Source: a virus. Taken from it: DNA of 23,485 nt. Both the position numbers and the translations under genes were made by a program. Below, one piece after another: positions 1 through 7,168 of the stretch (positions are counted from its first letter, which is position 1; each line of letters opens with the position of its first letter). The DNA lies in the IMG/VR virus record IMGVR_UViG_3300035698_019089, positions 1 to 23,485 of that record, one strand, 5' to 3'. The notes beneath the pieces are model-generated. The model worked only from the letters and a program-made list of their open reading frames with translations. It had not been told where the DNA came from and did no database searches.

Positions 1-6
1 AAAAAC

Positions 7-270
7 ATGACTTACATAATAATCTTTTTAATGCTGCCGTTCTTTTTGATAGGATTTTTGAACTTCTGGCACTGGATAAGGCCGATTAAACAAAATCCCG
101 AAGTAATGGACACCGGATTTGATACCAGCAACCGGATTAACCGCATAAAACTATGGTGGCAAATTTCACGCGAACCGTGGGAACTTGCAAAATATCCAGA
201 ATTTAAGTATCTGCATTTTGATGTAGACGAACAAGCCAAGATTATTGAGGATTATGAAAATGAATTGTGA
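7..270 (+). CDS. small single-TM membrane protein, unknown function
   Basis: An 87-aa protein with a strongly hydrophobic N-terminus (about residues 3-24, ending in FLNFWHW) that should form one membrane segment, followed by a polar, charged tail ending in DYENEL. There is no lipobox and no obvious signal-peptidase site, so it is probably an inner-membrane anchor with a cytoplasmic tail. It is the first gene in the window and overlaps the next gene by 11 bases, so the two are likely co-transcribed and translationally coupled. I do not recognise a family. Its place just before a VRR-NUC nuclease gene suggests the end of an early or middle operon, but no function can be assigned. Confidence 0.6.
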   Translation: MTYIIIFLMLPFFLIGFLNFWHWIRPIKQNPEVMDTGFDTSNRINRIKLWWQISREPWELAKYPEFKYLHFDVDEQAKIIEDYENEL

Positions 271-433
271 GCCTGAACGACTTTACCCGCATTACACAAA
301 TAAAAAGCCGGACGCAAACGGCGCTCTTGCAAGAGCCGAACAGCGGATGCGCTGGACAAAGTCATTTTTGAAAAACGGGTCGTGCAAGCGCAAACTTCAA
401 CAGGCGAATATATTGTCCGAGGTTATATCTTGA
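260..433 (+). CDS. small hypothetical protein
   Basis: A 57-aa basic protein (rich in K and R; starts MNCEPERLYP) with no recognisable domain. I chose ATG 260 because TTGAGG at 245-250 sits 9 bases upstream as a ribosome binding site; ATG 254 is possible but too close to it. The gene overlaps the preceding one by 11 bases and its stop (TGA 431-433) overlaps the likely TTG start of the nuclease gene at 430. That chain of overlaps is the main evidence that it is translated. Function unknown. Confidence 0.5.
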   Translation: MNCEPERLYPHYTNKKPDANGALARAEQRMRWTKSFLKNGSCKRKLQQANILSEVIS

Positions 434-798
434 GCGAGTCAAAGGAACAAAAGGCCGTTGTTAAATTCTTCCGGACTTTTTACCAAAACTTTTTGATTTA
501 CGCAGTCCCCAACGGGGCTTGGCTACATGGCGACAAACTTCAGAGAATAAAGCAAATTGCTAAAATGAAAGCCGAGGGTCTTGAGCCGGGAATTCCGGAC
601 TTATTCATTGCGGTTGCAAGAGGCGGCTTCCACGGTCTTTTCATTGAAATGAAAGACCGGGGACTTAGTGAGAGAAATTTAAGCAAGCCGCAAAAAGAAA
701 AAATAAAATATTTAAACCTACAAGGATATAAAGCCGTTTGTTGTTGTGGTTTTGATGAAGCGGTTAAGATAATTAACGATTATATGAACTTGAAATGA
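430..798 (+). CDS. VRR-NUC domain nuclease
   Basis: A 122-aa stand-alone VRR-NUC nuclease, a PD-(D/E)XK-fold family found in phages and in FAN1-type structure-specific nucleases. Counting from TTG 430, the expected motifs appear in order: E6 in the first helix, the P27-N28-G29 turn, P56-D57-L58, I72-E73-x-K75 and Q88. D57, E73 and K75 are the metal-binding and catalytic set. A GTG at 382 extends the frame by 16 residues, but those residues lie outside the fold, whereas the TTG has a GAGG ribosome binding site at 419-422 with 7-base spacing and overlaps the previous stop (TTGA). Known family roles include resolution of branched DNA; in a phage this could process recombination or packaging intermediates, which is inference. 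Family call is confident, start less so. Confidence 0.85.
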   Translation: MSESKEQKAVVKFFRTFYQNFLIYAVPNGAWLHGDKLQRIKQIAKMKAEGLEPGIPDLFIAVARGGFHGLFIEMKDRGLSERNLSKPQKEKIKYLNLQGYKAVCCCGFDEAVKIINDYMNLK

Positions 799-823
799 AA
801 TTAAATGGAAAAAATGTTATAAT
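795..823 (+). promoter_or_regulatory. extended -10 promoter ahead of the 908 gene
   Basis: A perfect extended -10 element, TGTTATAAT at 815-823 (TGn followed by TATAAT), lies in the 109-base gap after the nuclease gene. The -35 region at the right distance (ATGAAA, 795-800) is poor, as is common for extended -10 promoters; TTGAAA at 790-795 is 22 bases away, too far for normal spacing. Transcription would start near 830 and read into the accessory genes and possibly the whole packaging/head block. Downstream, 824-907 holds nothing else I can support. Confidence 0.55.
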
Positions 824-907
824 TTATTTTATCTTAATGGCTCAAAGCTATGTACAGACGGCGCTAATCAATGAAAATATTGTTCAATAAATCAACCGGA
901 TTATAAA

Positions 908-1534
908 ATGAAATTATCAATCGGCGGTCTGTCTTTATCCAAGGCAGAATCAGATAGCAGCGGTGGTGGTGGTGGTGCAGCAGGCACATGGGATTCAGTT
1001 ACGGCCAACGCGCCAATAACATTATCAGATTCAGGTCAAACCTACTCACCAAGCAACAATGGTTCATACACTTACGTATCGTCAGATGATATTGGTTATG
1101 ACACCAGCAGAACAGACATGGTGAAATTTGAAGTTGAAATACAAGCCGCCGGCGGAAATGGATGGATTGGTGTTAGCTGGTTGCAAGACGTACGAACAAA
1201 ATACCACCTACTCAGACAAAACGGCACACAGTTTTATAGAATTGGTTTCGGCACATTAGGACCAAGCCCGACACTGGCAACATTCGGCGCAGGCGCGGTA
1301 GTATCTGTTTGGTTAAAAGGCACAAGTATATGGGTGGGTACTGAAAAAGCCGGCTCATTCCTATATCATGGCGACCCATCAACCGCCACAACCCCAATAG
1401 CTACAACTTTACCAGCAGCCACAACGGTATATCCAGGAATGTGGGCGTATTACTCAGCAGACCTTTATAGATTAAGAACGCTATCAGCGGACTTTTTAAG
1501 TCCGGCACTTGGCGCGCCCGGTTTAGCAGATTAA
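908..1534 (+). CDS. beta-rich protein with glycine linker, possible virion appendage
   Basis: A 208-aa protein. After a short N-terminus comes a serine/glycine linker with five consecutive glycines (about residues 17-26), then a beta-rich domain (about 27-200) rich in aromatic, Gly, Ser and Thr residues. Alternating patterns such as GNGWIGVSW, FYRIGFG and VSVWLKGTSIWVG suggest a jelly-roll or SPRY/concanavalin-like sandwich, but I cannot confirm the family. A flexible linker plus a beta-sandwich is common in phage decoration and receptor-binding proteins. It is the first gene after the extended -10 promoter and has no clear ribosome binding site. Its place upstream of the terminase, away from the tail fibre genes, is unusual for a receptor-binding protein. 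The role is inference. Confidence 0.7.
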   Translation: MKLSIGGLSLSKAESDSSGGGGGAAGTWDSVTANAPITLSDSGQTYSPSNNGSYTYVSSDDIGYDTSRTDMVKFEVEIQAAGGNGWIGVSWLQDVRTKYHLLRQNGTQFYRIGFGTLGPSPTLATFGAGAVVSVWLKGTSIWVGTEKAGSFLYHGDPSTATTPIATTLPAATTVYPGMWAYYSADLYRLRTLSADFLSPALGAPGLAD

Positions 1535-1536
1535 AA

Positions 1537-1565
1537 AACATAACAAACATAACAGAAACATAACA
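1537..1565 (+). repeat. three short direct repeats AACATAACA
   Basis: AACATAACA occurs at 1537-1545, 1546-1554 and 1557-1565, filling the gap between the 908 gene and the next start. The last copy runs into the AGGAG ribosome binding site (1565-1569) of the 84-aa gene. The tract is A-rich and unstructured, so it could keep the start site open as a translation enhancer, or it may simply be slippage. Confidence 0.6.
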
Positions 1566-1579
1566 GGAGCAAAAAACAA

Positions 1580-1834
1580 ATGTCAGATACTCAAACAATA
1601 AGATACGGCTGGACAACAGGTTCAAACCCAACCGCAGAAGTAGTTCCGCCGCATTCTCACAAATGCTTCAGACAAATAGACAGCTTGACCGGCGGCACAA
1701 AGTTTGTTTTTGTGGATATCGACGGCCAACAAATCGAAATTCTTGCGGCAGGTTACGCCGATAAAATAAACAAAACTATTTTTATGAAGTCGATTCATCC
1801 GAATACCGACTGCGACTTTGTAGTCAGTTATTAG
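1580..1834 (+). CDS. small hypothetical protein
   Basis: An 84-aa protein starting at ATG 1580 with a good AGGAG ribosome binding site 10 bases upstream, which supports real expression. It is mixed alpha/beta in character, with alternating hydrophobic stretches (KFVFVDIDGQQIEIL) and no membrane segment or signal peptide. Three histidine/cysteine residues cluster at HSHKC (about residues 25-29) and another Cys lies near the end (NTDCDF); no recognised metal site results. No family is recognised. It sits downstream of the 908 gene in the same probable transcript, and the two may form a small accessory module. Confidence 0.65.
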   Translation: MSDTQTIRYGWTTGSNPTAEVVPPHSHKCFRQIDSLTGGTKFVFVDIDGQQIEILAAGYADKINKTIFMKSIHPNTDCDFVVSY

Positions 1835-1860
1835 ATTACGTGTTGGTTGAGACACCTTGA

Positions 1861-2013
1861 ATTACTGCTCACAGGTCAGTATACGATACCATCAATGCAA
1901 CAGGCCGCTGTCCAAAAAATTTCAACTTCGGCCAAGGTTGTCAAGTTACTCTCGTAAATAATCCAAAGCAAATTGGCGGAAACCTGAATTTTATTTTTAA
2001 AGGCAAATTATGA
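1861..2013 (+). pseudogene. start-less open frame, possible gene remnant
   Basis: Between the 84-aa gene and the tRNA-like element, one frame stays open for 50 codons after a TGA at 1858-1860. Its translation looks protein-like, with segments such as SVYDTINATGRCP, NFNFGQGCQVTL and GGNLNFIFKGKL, and has two cysteines and a beta-rich pattern. There is no ATG, GTG or TTG in the frame, so it cannot be an ordinary gene as written. It may be the 3' remnant of a decayed small virion gene, or be reached by an unusual start (ATT 1861) or frameshift. Its stop overlaps an ATG (ATGA, 2010-2013) that opens a 12-codon frame ending inside the tRNA-like element. Confidence 0.3.
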
Positions 2014-2038
2014 CAAAAGTTAAGGACAGAAAAAATGC

Positions 2039-2111
2039 GCGGGTTTAGTTCAACGGTAGAACATGCGACGACCAGTCGCAAGATGGCGTTCAAATCGACC
2101 AACCCGCTCCA
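2039..2111 (+). tRNA. tRNA-Gly-like gene, anticodon ACC, aberrant loop
   Basis: A 73-base tRNA-like sequence including an encoded CCA end. The acceptor stem GCGGGTT (2039-2045) pairs perfectly with AACCCGC (2101-2107), followed by discriminator T and CCA. The D-arm is canonical (GTTC 2048-2051, loop with GG 2055-2056, GAAC 2059-2062). The anticodon stem TGCGA/TCGCA (2064-2068, 2076-2080) closes a loop CGACCAG, which places ACC (2071-2073) at positions 34-36. The T-loop TTCAAAT (2089-2095) is canonical, but its stem GGCG/CGACC has a mismatch or bulged A. The GCGGG acceptor, T discriminator and D-arm resemble bacterial tRNA-Gly. Oddities: position 33 is G instead of the near-universal U, C32 and G38 can pair to shrink the loop to five bases, and the variable loop is short. 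It lies 11 bases before the terS start codon. It may be a functional, degenerate or repurposed tRNA. Confidence 0.65.
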
Positions 2112-2122
2112 ACTTTTGTAAA

Positions 2123-2587
2123 ATGGACAAGCTGACCGAAAAACAAAAAAGGATTGCAAAGCTGTTTAAAGATGCCAGTAAAGCTATAACAAAAAACAAA
2201 CTTTTTTTTATTGAGGACGTCGTTTGTATGTTGCCAATATCAAAGCCAACTTTTTACGACTATTATCCGGTTGGCTCTGACGATTTTAACGCGTTAAAAG
2301 AATTGCTTGACCAAAACAGAATGTCAATAAAAGTATCTTTACGCAATAAGTGGTTTAAATCAGAGTCGGCGGCCTTGCAAATGGGCTTGATGAAAATCAT
2401 TGCCAGTGAGGATGAATTGAGGCGGCTGTCCAATAGGTCGGACGCTCAGCAAGCACAAGCAGATCCGGGCGATGAAGTTGGAATTGTTGAGGTGCCGGGT
2501 ATAATGACAATTGAAGATTGGGAAAAGGCCGGAAAAGAATCAACACAAAGAATAGCACTTGCACATTCCAAAATGGAAGCTGAGTGA
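2123..2587 (+). CDS. terS: terminase small subunit
   Basis: A 154-aa protein identified mainly by position directly upstream of the large terminase and by its architecture. The N-terminal part (about residues 1-60) has a helix-turn-helix-like region with the segment SKPTFYDYYPVG, as in DNA-binding domains of small terminases that recognise the packaging site. A central helical region (about 60-110) fits oligomerisation, and the acidic C-terminus would contact TerL. I start it at ATG 2123; the frame is open up to an ATG at 2063, but that codon is inside the tRNA-like element. ATG 2123 has no Shine-Dalgarno sequence and follows the encoded CCA end by only 11 bases. The stop overlaps the TerL start (TGATG). 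Confidence 0.75.
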   Translation: MDKLTEKQKRIAKLFKDASKAITKNKLFFIEDVVCMLPISKPTFYDYYPVGSDDFNALKELLDQNRMSIKVSLRNKWFKSESAALQMGLMKIIASEDELRRLSNRSDAQQAQADPGDEVGIVEVPGIMTIEDWEKAGKESTQRIALAHSKMEAE

Positions 2588-3987
2588 TGACAGCTAAAGC
2601 CGCCTGGCGACCAAATCCCGGCAGTCAACAATTGTTTTTGGCATGTCCAATCAATGAAGTTCTTTTGGAGGGGAACAGGGGCGGCGGCAAGACTGAAACC
2701 TTAATTTTTGATTACCTTATGGGCGTGAATAAAGGATGGGGTCAGCATTATCGCGGGATTCTGTTCAGGAACGAGTACAAGCATTTGGCCGATGTAATAA
2801 ACAAATCAAAAATTCTCATTCCCAAAATATTTCCCGCCGCAAAGTTTCATACATCAGCAAGCTCATTAAAATGGATTTTCCCGCAAGGTGAGGAGTTGTT
2901 ATTCAGGCACGCAAAAAAAATGTCCGATTACGACGCGTTCCATGGACACGAATACCCGTGGCAAGGTTTTGAGGAGCTGACCAAGTTTCCAAACCTTGAT
3001 TTTTATGACGCCATGCGTTCTTGTTGTCGCTCACCCATCCCGGGAATTCGCAAACGCAGAGTGTCAACTACAAACCCGTTTGGTATTGGTCACAGCGCGG
3101 TCAAGGCGCGATTCATTGACCCGGCACCAGCCAATACGGTTATTGAAGAAAACGGCCTTAAAAGGGTCAGAATTCAGTCCAGCTTTATAGAAAACCCGTA
3201 CATTTTTAAGAATGACCCGGAATACATACAATTCTTAAAGGGCATAAAGGATGAAAACGTCAAAAAGGCTTGGTTGTATGGTGATTGGAATATAGTAGCC
3301 GGTGGAGCTTTCGACGACCTTTGGAATGAATCAATACACGTTTATAATCCGGCCAAAGTCGTTATCCCAACCCATTGGAAAATATTCCGCTCATTTGATT
3401 GGGGTTCATCCGCGCCATTTTCGGTCGGTTGGTGGGCTTTATCGCCTGGCGAGTCTATCCAGTGGGATGGCAAGACAAAATACCTACCCAAAGGCAGCTT
3501 GTTAAGGATTGGTGAGTGGTACGGGGCTAAAAAAGGCGAAATTAATGTCGGTCTTAGAATGACGAATGAAAAGATAGCAAAAGGCATTCTGGAACGTGAA
3601 AAAATAAACGGCTGGAACGTTAAGCCGGGCGCTGCTGATTCTGCTATTTGGGCTGACGCTCATGGTGAGGGGCGTTCAATTTATGATACCTTTAAGGAGT
3701 GTGGCGTTAAATTTGAGAAAGCCGTTAAAGGTCCAGGCTCAAGAAAAATGAGGATGTCATTATTGCGCGATATGTTAGAATCAAGCAATGACGGCAATCC
3801 TGAGGCACCGCAAATTTATGCCTCACTTAATTGCAGGGAATTTATAAGACAGATTCCATTATTGCCAAGGGATGAAAAAGACTACGAAACCGTAGACAGT
3901 TCCGGCGAAGACCATTTGTACGATGAATCAACATATCAAGTTTTAAACCAATCCAAATTAGGAGGTAGTTTCACCCATGGATACTAA
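2587..3987 (+). CDS. terL: terminase large subunit
   Basis: A 466-aa ATPase/nuclease motor that translocates DNA into the procapsid. Walker A is G29-N-R-G-G-G-K35-T36. A Walker B-like acidic strand (WQGFEELT) follows near residues 122-129, and a coupling motif STTNPFG lies near 160-166. The C-terminal RNase H-like nuclease begins with FDWGSSAPF near 270 (first catalytic Asp), has a DSAIWADAHGEG block near 350, and ends with an acidic EDHLYDE motif near 443. Length is normal. The ATG overlaps the terS stop as TGATG; a GTG three bases upstream is an alternative. The 3' end overlaps the portal gene by 11 bases. Confidence 0.95.
   Translation: MTAKAAWRPNPGSQQLFLACPINEVLLEGNRGGGKTETLIFDYLMGVNKGWGQHYRGILFRNEYKHLADVINKSKILIPKIFPAAKFHTSASSLKWIFPQGEELLFRHAKKMSDYDAFHGHEYPWQGFEELTKFPNLDFYDAMRSCCRSPIPGIRKRRVSTTNPFGIGHSAVKARFIDPAPANTVIEENGLKRVRIQSSFIENPYIFKNDPEYIQFLKGIKDENVKKAWLYGDWNIVAGGAFDDLWNESIHVYNPAKVVIPTHWKIFRSFDWGSSAPFSVGWWALSPGESIQWDGKTKYLPKGSLLRIGEWYGAKKGEINVGLRMTNEKIAKGILEREKINGWNVKPGAADSAIWADAHGEGRSIYDTFKECGVKFEKAVKGPGSRKMRMSLLRDMLESSNDGNPEAPQIYASLNCREFIRQIPLLPRDEKDYETVDSSGEDHLYDESTYQVLNQSKLGGSFTHGY
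3960..3966 (+). promoter_or_regulatory. strong ribosome binding site of the portal gene
   Basis: AGGAGGT lies inside the 3' end of terL, 10 bases before portal ATG 3977. It is the best Shine-Dalgarno match in the head block and fixes the portal start despite the overlap with terL. Confidence 0.8.
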
Positions 3988-5347
3988 AAATATTGCGAAA
4001 ATGCACCCGCTTTTTGGAGCTATCAGAAAGCACTACGAGTTCTCAGATTTGTTGGCCGGTGGTACAATCGACATGAGAGAGGCGCATAACAAGACTTTAC
4101 CAAAAGAGCCGATGGAGTCGGATGAAGCCTATAAAATCAGAATAAGCCGGTCTGTTTTGTTTAATGCGTTCATGAAAACCGTTGATACTTATTCGTTGAA
4201 GCCTTTTGGCGAGAAGCCGACAATTTTAGTCGGAGGCAAGGAAGGCGACATATTACCCGCTGGTTATGAGTGGCTTGAAAACGACACCGACAGAGAAAGC
4301 ACCAAACTAGCTAATTTTCTCAAGCGCCGGGTTAGGGACGTTTTGATGTATGGCAAATCTATTGTGATGGTTGATATGCCATCCACGGTAGGCGAAAACG
4401 GTTCAGCCATGAACTTAGCTGAGGAACGTAGCAATAACATTCATCCGTTTTTTGCGCACATTCATCCGGATTCGCTTATATTTTGGTCAAAAGACGAAAA
4501 AGGATTCGACGAAATTAAGCTTAAATACAGCTTGTTTGAAAATAACGGGAACGGCGAAATAAAAGAGGTCGATTACATTGACCACTGGACGCGGGAAACA
4601 ATCGACACCTATTTCAAAACCGATAAAAACTCAGAAAGCTGGCAACTAAAAGAAACAATAAAAAATCCGATTAAGGCGATACCAATCAATGTTGTGTCCT
4701 CAATTGACTCAAATCCCGTCCTTGAGGACTTGGCGCATTTAAATCTGTCGCACTTTAGAAAATCATCAGATCTGGATAATATTTTACACGTTGCTTGTGT
4801 TCCAATTCTGCACCTGGCCGGGTTTGATGCGGATGAAATCAGCGGCACGATATCTGTAAATAATGCCTATGTAACGTCAAAGGAAAATTCAAAGGCCGCG
4901 TGGATTGAATTAACCGGCTCAGGCGTTGAACAAGCGACCAAAGACCTTGAGCGCCTTGAGGATAAAATGAGCGTTTATGGCATTGAGCTTACAACGCCAA
5001 AGTCGGTATCAAAAACAGCAACAGAAGTTATCACCGATACAGACGCGGACACTTCAATACTTCAAGCGGTTGTAAAAGAAGTCGAGAGCGAGGCGCCAAC
5101 CTTAATTGGATTGGCCGCGCTTTGGATGAACGATAGTTCGCCGCCGGATATAACGATTGATATTTTCAAAGACTTTAACATCAGCCGAGAAGTTTACAAA
5201 AAAGTGGCCGCGCTATTGGAGCTCAGAAAAGCTAACGAGATTAGCCGGGCAACATTCTTGTCAATGCTTAATAAGTTGAAAGTTTTTGGCGATGATTTTG
5301 ATGTTGATGAAGAGCTTGGCAAGATTGAGGACAGCGGGGAGTTGTGA
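3977..5347 (+). CDS. portal protein (DUF4055-like)
   Basis: A 456-aa protein at the portal position between TerL and a MuF-like protein. The N-terminal third resembles the DUF4055 portal family: an ESDEAYKIRISRSVLFNAFMK segment, slightly shortened here to EAYKIRISRSVLFNAF, precedes a KPFG turn, followed by RRVRDVLMYGKSIVMVDMP near residue 120. The rest is mixed alpha/beta with a helical, acidic C-terminus. The portal forms the dodecameric DNA channel at one vertex, binding TerL during packaging and the neck afterwards. The start is set by the AGGAGGT at 3960. The stop overlaps the next gene's GTG start. Confidence 0.85.
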   Translation: MDTKNIAKMHPLFGAIRKHYEFSDLLAGGTIDMREAHNKTLPKEPMESDEAYKIRISRSVLFNAFMKTVDTYSLKPFGEKPTILVGGKEGDILPAGYEWLENDTDRESTKLANFLKRRVRDVLMYGKSIVMVDMPSTVGENGSAMNLAEERSNNIHPFFAHIHPDSLIFWSKDEKGFDEIKLKYSLFENNGNGEIKEVDYIDHWTRETIDTYFKTDKNSESWQLKETIKNPIKAIPINVVSSIDSNPVLEDLAHLNLSHFRKSSDLDNILHVACVPILHLAGFDADEISGTISVNNAYVTSKENSKAAWIELTGSGVEQATKDLERLEDKMSVYGIELTTPKSVSKTATEVITDTDADTSILQAVVKEVESEAPTLIGLAALWMNDSSPPDITIDIFKDFNISREVYKKVAALLELRKANEISRATFLSMLNKLKVFGDDFDVDEELGKIEDSGEL

Positions 5348-6342
5348 GTTTTAATCAATCGTTAATTGACAAGATAATAGTTCACGCAATAGGCTTGGAG
5401 AGGCTCAAAGCGGGGCTTGCGAATGATTATCAAAAACAACTGGCTGAAATCGACTCACAAGTCCAGGGAATGTTGCTTGCGGCTATTGGCGGCGGCGCGA
5501 AAGAGAAAACCCGTTTCAACAGAAAGCTAAAGGAACTAAAGACAGAATTATATTGGAACGTGAGAGAGGATTTTTTAAACCAGCTTGAAGTTATCGCAGA
5601 AAAGCAGACTCTTTGGCTTGAAGCGGTCATAGCGGGGCTTTTGGTTGGTGGTATGGTTAAACCCGCAAGAAAAGTAATCAGCCCAAGCCGGGCACAAATA
5701 CGCGGCAAGACTATAAAGGATAATTTCAAGGACTTATTCGACGGGGACATTGACAGGCTTATCGTTTTGGCAAATACCGCAGTTAATGACGGATTCACGA
5801 TTGCTCAGGCCAAAGAAGCGTTCAAGGCAATCAAGGTTAAAAAGACGGCCAGAACCAGAGCCATAATCCATACGGCAATAGCCGGAGTGACGGCGAACGC
5901 TGACCGTGAAGTTATGGCGGCTAATGATGATATAATAAAAGGCGTCAAATTATCTGTTGTCTTTGACAATAGAACCACGCCAATTTGTATGCAACATAGT
6001 ATTGACGACGTCCTTTATCCGATAGATAATTACCCAATGCCGCCGTTTCACTGGAATTGCCGAACAAGGGCGGTGCCGGTGGTTAAGTCCTATGAGGAAC
6101 TTGGATTGAAGATGAAAAGAAAAGTGCCGGTTGGCACCAGGGCCTCAATGACGGGCGATGTTAAAATGGACGTGACCTACAATCAATGGCTGAAAAGACA
6201 GTCAAAAGAGATACAAAACGACGCGCTAGGAAAAGTGAGGGCGGAGTTATTCAGAAGCGGTAAATTGCCGTTGAAAAAGTTTATAGACCCAACCGGAACT
6301 TTTTACACGGTTGAGGATTTATTCAGTAAGTATAAAATTTGA
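5344..6342 (+). CDS. MuF-like minor head morphogenesis protein
   Basis: A 332-aa protein with an N-terminal helical region (about 1-130) and a C-terminal Mu gpF-like domain. The domain signature is visible as D208-x-R210-T-x-x-x-C215-x-x-H218, then P233-P-F-H236-W-N-C239-R240, the Cys/His pattern conserved in this family. MuF-type proteins sit at or near the portal inside the head and are often ejected with the DNA. It starts at GTG 5344, overlapping the portal stop as GTGA, and is followed closely by the scaffold gene, the usual portal-MuF-scaffold-coat order. The C-terminal 80 residues extend beyond the core motif and carry no recognised toxin domain. Confidence 0.9.
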   Translation: MSFNQSLIDKIIVHAIGLERLKAGLANDYQKQLAEIDSQVQGMLLAAIGGGAKEKTRFNRKLKELKTELYWNVREDFLNQLEVIAEKQTLWLEAVIAGLLVGGMVKPARKVISPSRAQIRGKTIKDNFKDLFDGDIDRLIVLANTAVNDGFTIAQAKEAFKAIKVKKTARTRAIIHTAIAGVTANADREVMAANDDIIKGVKLSVVFDNRTTPICMQHSIDDVLYPIDNYPMPPFHWNCRTRAVPVVKSYEELGLKMKRKVPVGTRASMTGDVKMDVTYNQWLKRQSKEIQNDALGKVRAELFRSGKLPLKKFIDPTGTFYTVEDLFSKYKI

Positions 6343-6353
6343 GGTAATTGAAA

Positions 6354-7127
6354 ATGGTATTAAAGGCATTTATTAAAGACTTGTCGTCTGTTGAGGAATC
6401 TCTTCAGGCATTTTACAAGTCAACCGAGGGTGGTTACATTTTAGAGGTTCAGCCGGTTGACGGCTACGACTTGCAGAACGTAACCAATTTAAAAGGCGCG
6501 TTACAAAGACTGAAAACTGATTACGATACGGCCAAATCAACGCTTAAATCGTTTGGGGAACTTGACCCCAAAGAAGCACTTGCCAAGCTGGAGAGGTACG
6601 AAAAACTCAAAGACTTGAACCCAGAAAAAATGAGCAAGGAATTAAAGGCCGAGCAATATGAACTTGTTAAGGGCGAATTCAAAGACGTAATCGACCAAAA
6701 GGAAAAGCTGATTCAAAAAATGACCGGTGCTGTTAAGAGTGCTGAGAAAAAATCGCTCATGTCAAAAATAACTGAAGCAGGCGGAATGGCTTTGGCTTTT
6801 GAGGCTGACCTGGATAAAAATGTCCGAATTGATATCCAGGACGGCGAATTCAAGACAATCTTTGTTGATGCAGAGGGTAATCCGCGCAATTTATCGGATA
6901 ATGCCGGAAATTTAAACCCGTTTGGAATCAAAGATTACATCAAAGATAGACAAAGCCATGCCGACTATGGTAAATTCTTTACTTCAAATAGCAATTCTGG
7001 AAAAGGAACTACACCTGAATACCAGAACAAAAGTGCAAACGGCGTAAAATTAATCACCAGAGAGCAGTCAGAGTCCGGTGAGTATATGAAGGAATTAGCC
7101 AATGGAACTGCACGCGTAGAGAGTTAA
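6354..7127 (+). CDS. scaffold protein
   Basis: A 257-aa, charged, mostly helical protein between MuF and the coat protein, the standard place for a scaffold. Residues about 45-145 are rich in K, E and L with heptad-like spacing (coiled coil: ALQRLKTDYDTAKSTLKSF, then KLERYEKLKDLNPEKM). The C-terminal half is less ordered and ends with a polar tail, which in scaffolds contacts the coat. It would direct procapsid assembly and then leave. I start it at ATG 6354, 8 bases after GAGGT (6341-6345), rather than TTG 6348. No protease motif is seen. A short inverted repeat, TTAAGCG-A-CGCTTAA (7124-7138), surrounds the stop codon. Confidence 0.8.
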   Translation: MVLKAFIKDLSSVEESLQAFYKSTEGGYILEVQPVDGYDLQNVTNLKGALQRLKTDYDTAKSTLKSFGELDPKEALAKLERYEKLKDLNPEKMSKELKAEQYELVKGEFKDVIDQKEKLIQKMTGAVKSAEKKSLMSKITEAGGMALAFEADLDKNVRIDIQDGEFKTIFVDAEGNPRNLSDNAGNLNPFGIKDYIKDRQSHADYGKFFTSNSNSGKGTTPEYQNKSANGVKLITREQSESGEYMKELANGTARVES

Positions 7128-7168
7128 GCGACGCTTAATTAACGGCTTGAGATTCGAGCAAGGTCATA

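Noticed and set aside
838-891. A 17-codon frame starting ATGGCTCAAAGC in the gap after the promoter.
   Set aside because: No ribosome binding site and too short to judge; the sequence has no further support.
1832-1860. Stop-codon recoding (TAG 1832 or TGA 1858 read through).
   Set aside because: TGA, TAA and TAG all end other genes here, many TGA stops overlapping the next start, so a changed code is not supported; readthrough at the TAG leads into non-protein-like sequence.
1938-1966. A promoter from TTGTCA at 1938-1943.
   Set aside because: The only -10-like bases (TAAATA, 1955-1960) are 11 bases away, and the sequence at 16-17 bases is ATCCAA-like.
2063-2122. A longer TerS beginning at ATG 2063.
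   Set aside because: The ATG and the next 49 bases lie inside the tRNA-like element, and the encoded residues (RRPVARWRSNRP) look unlike a TerS start; ATG 2123 begins the plausible domain.
5430-5798. A 122-codon minus-strand frame opposite the MuF-like gene.
   Set aside because: It overlaps a confidently assigned gene fully, has no ribosome binding site or operon context and a serine-rich shadow-like translation.
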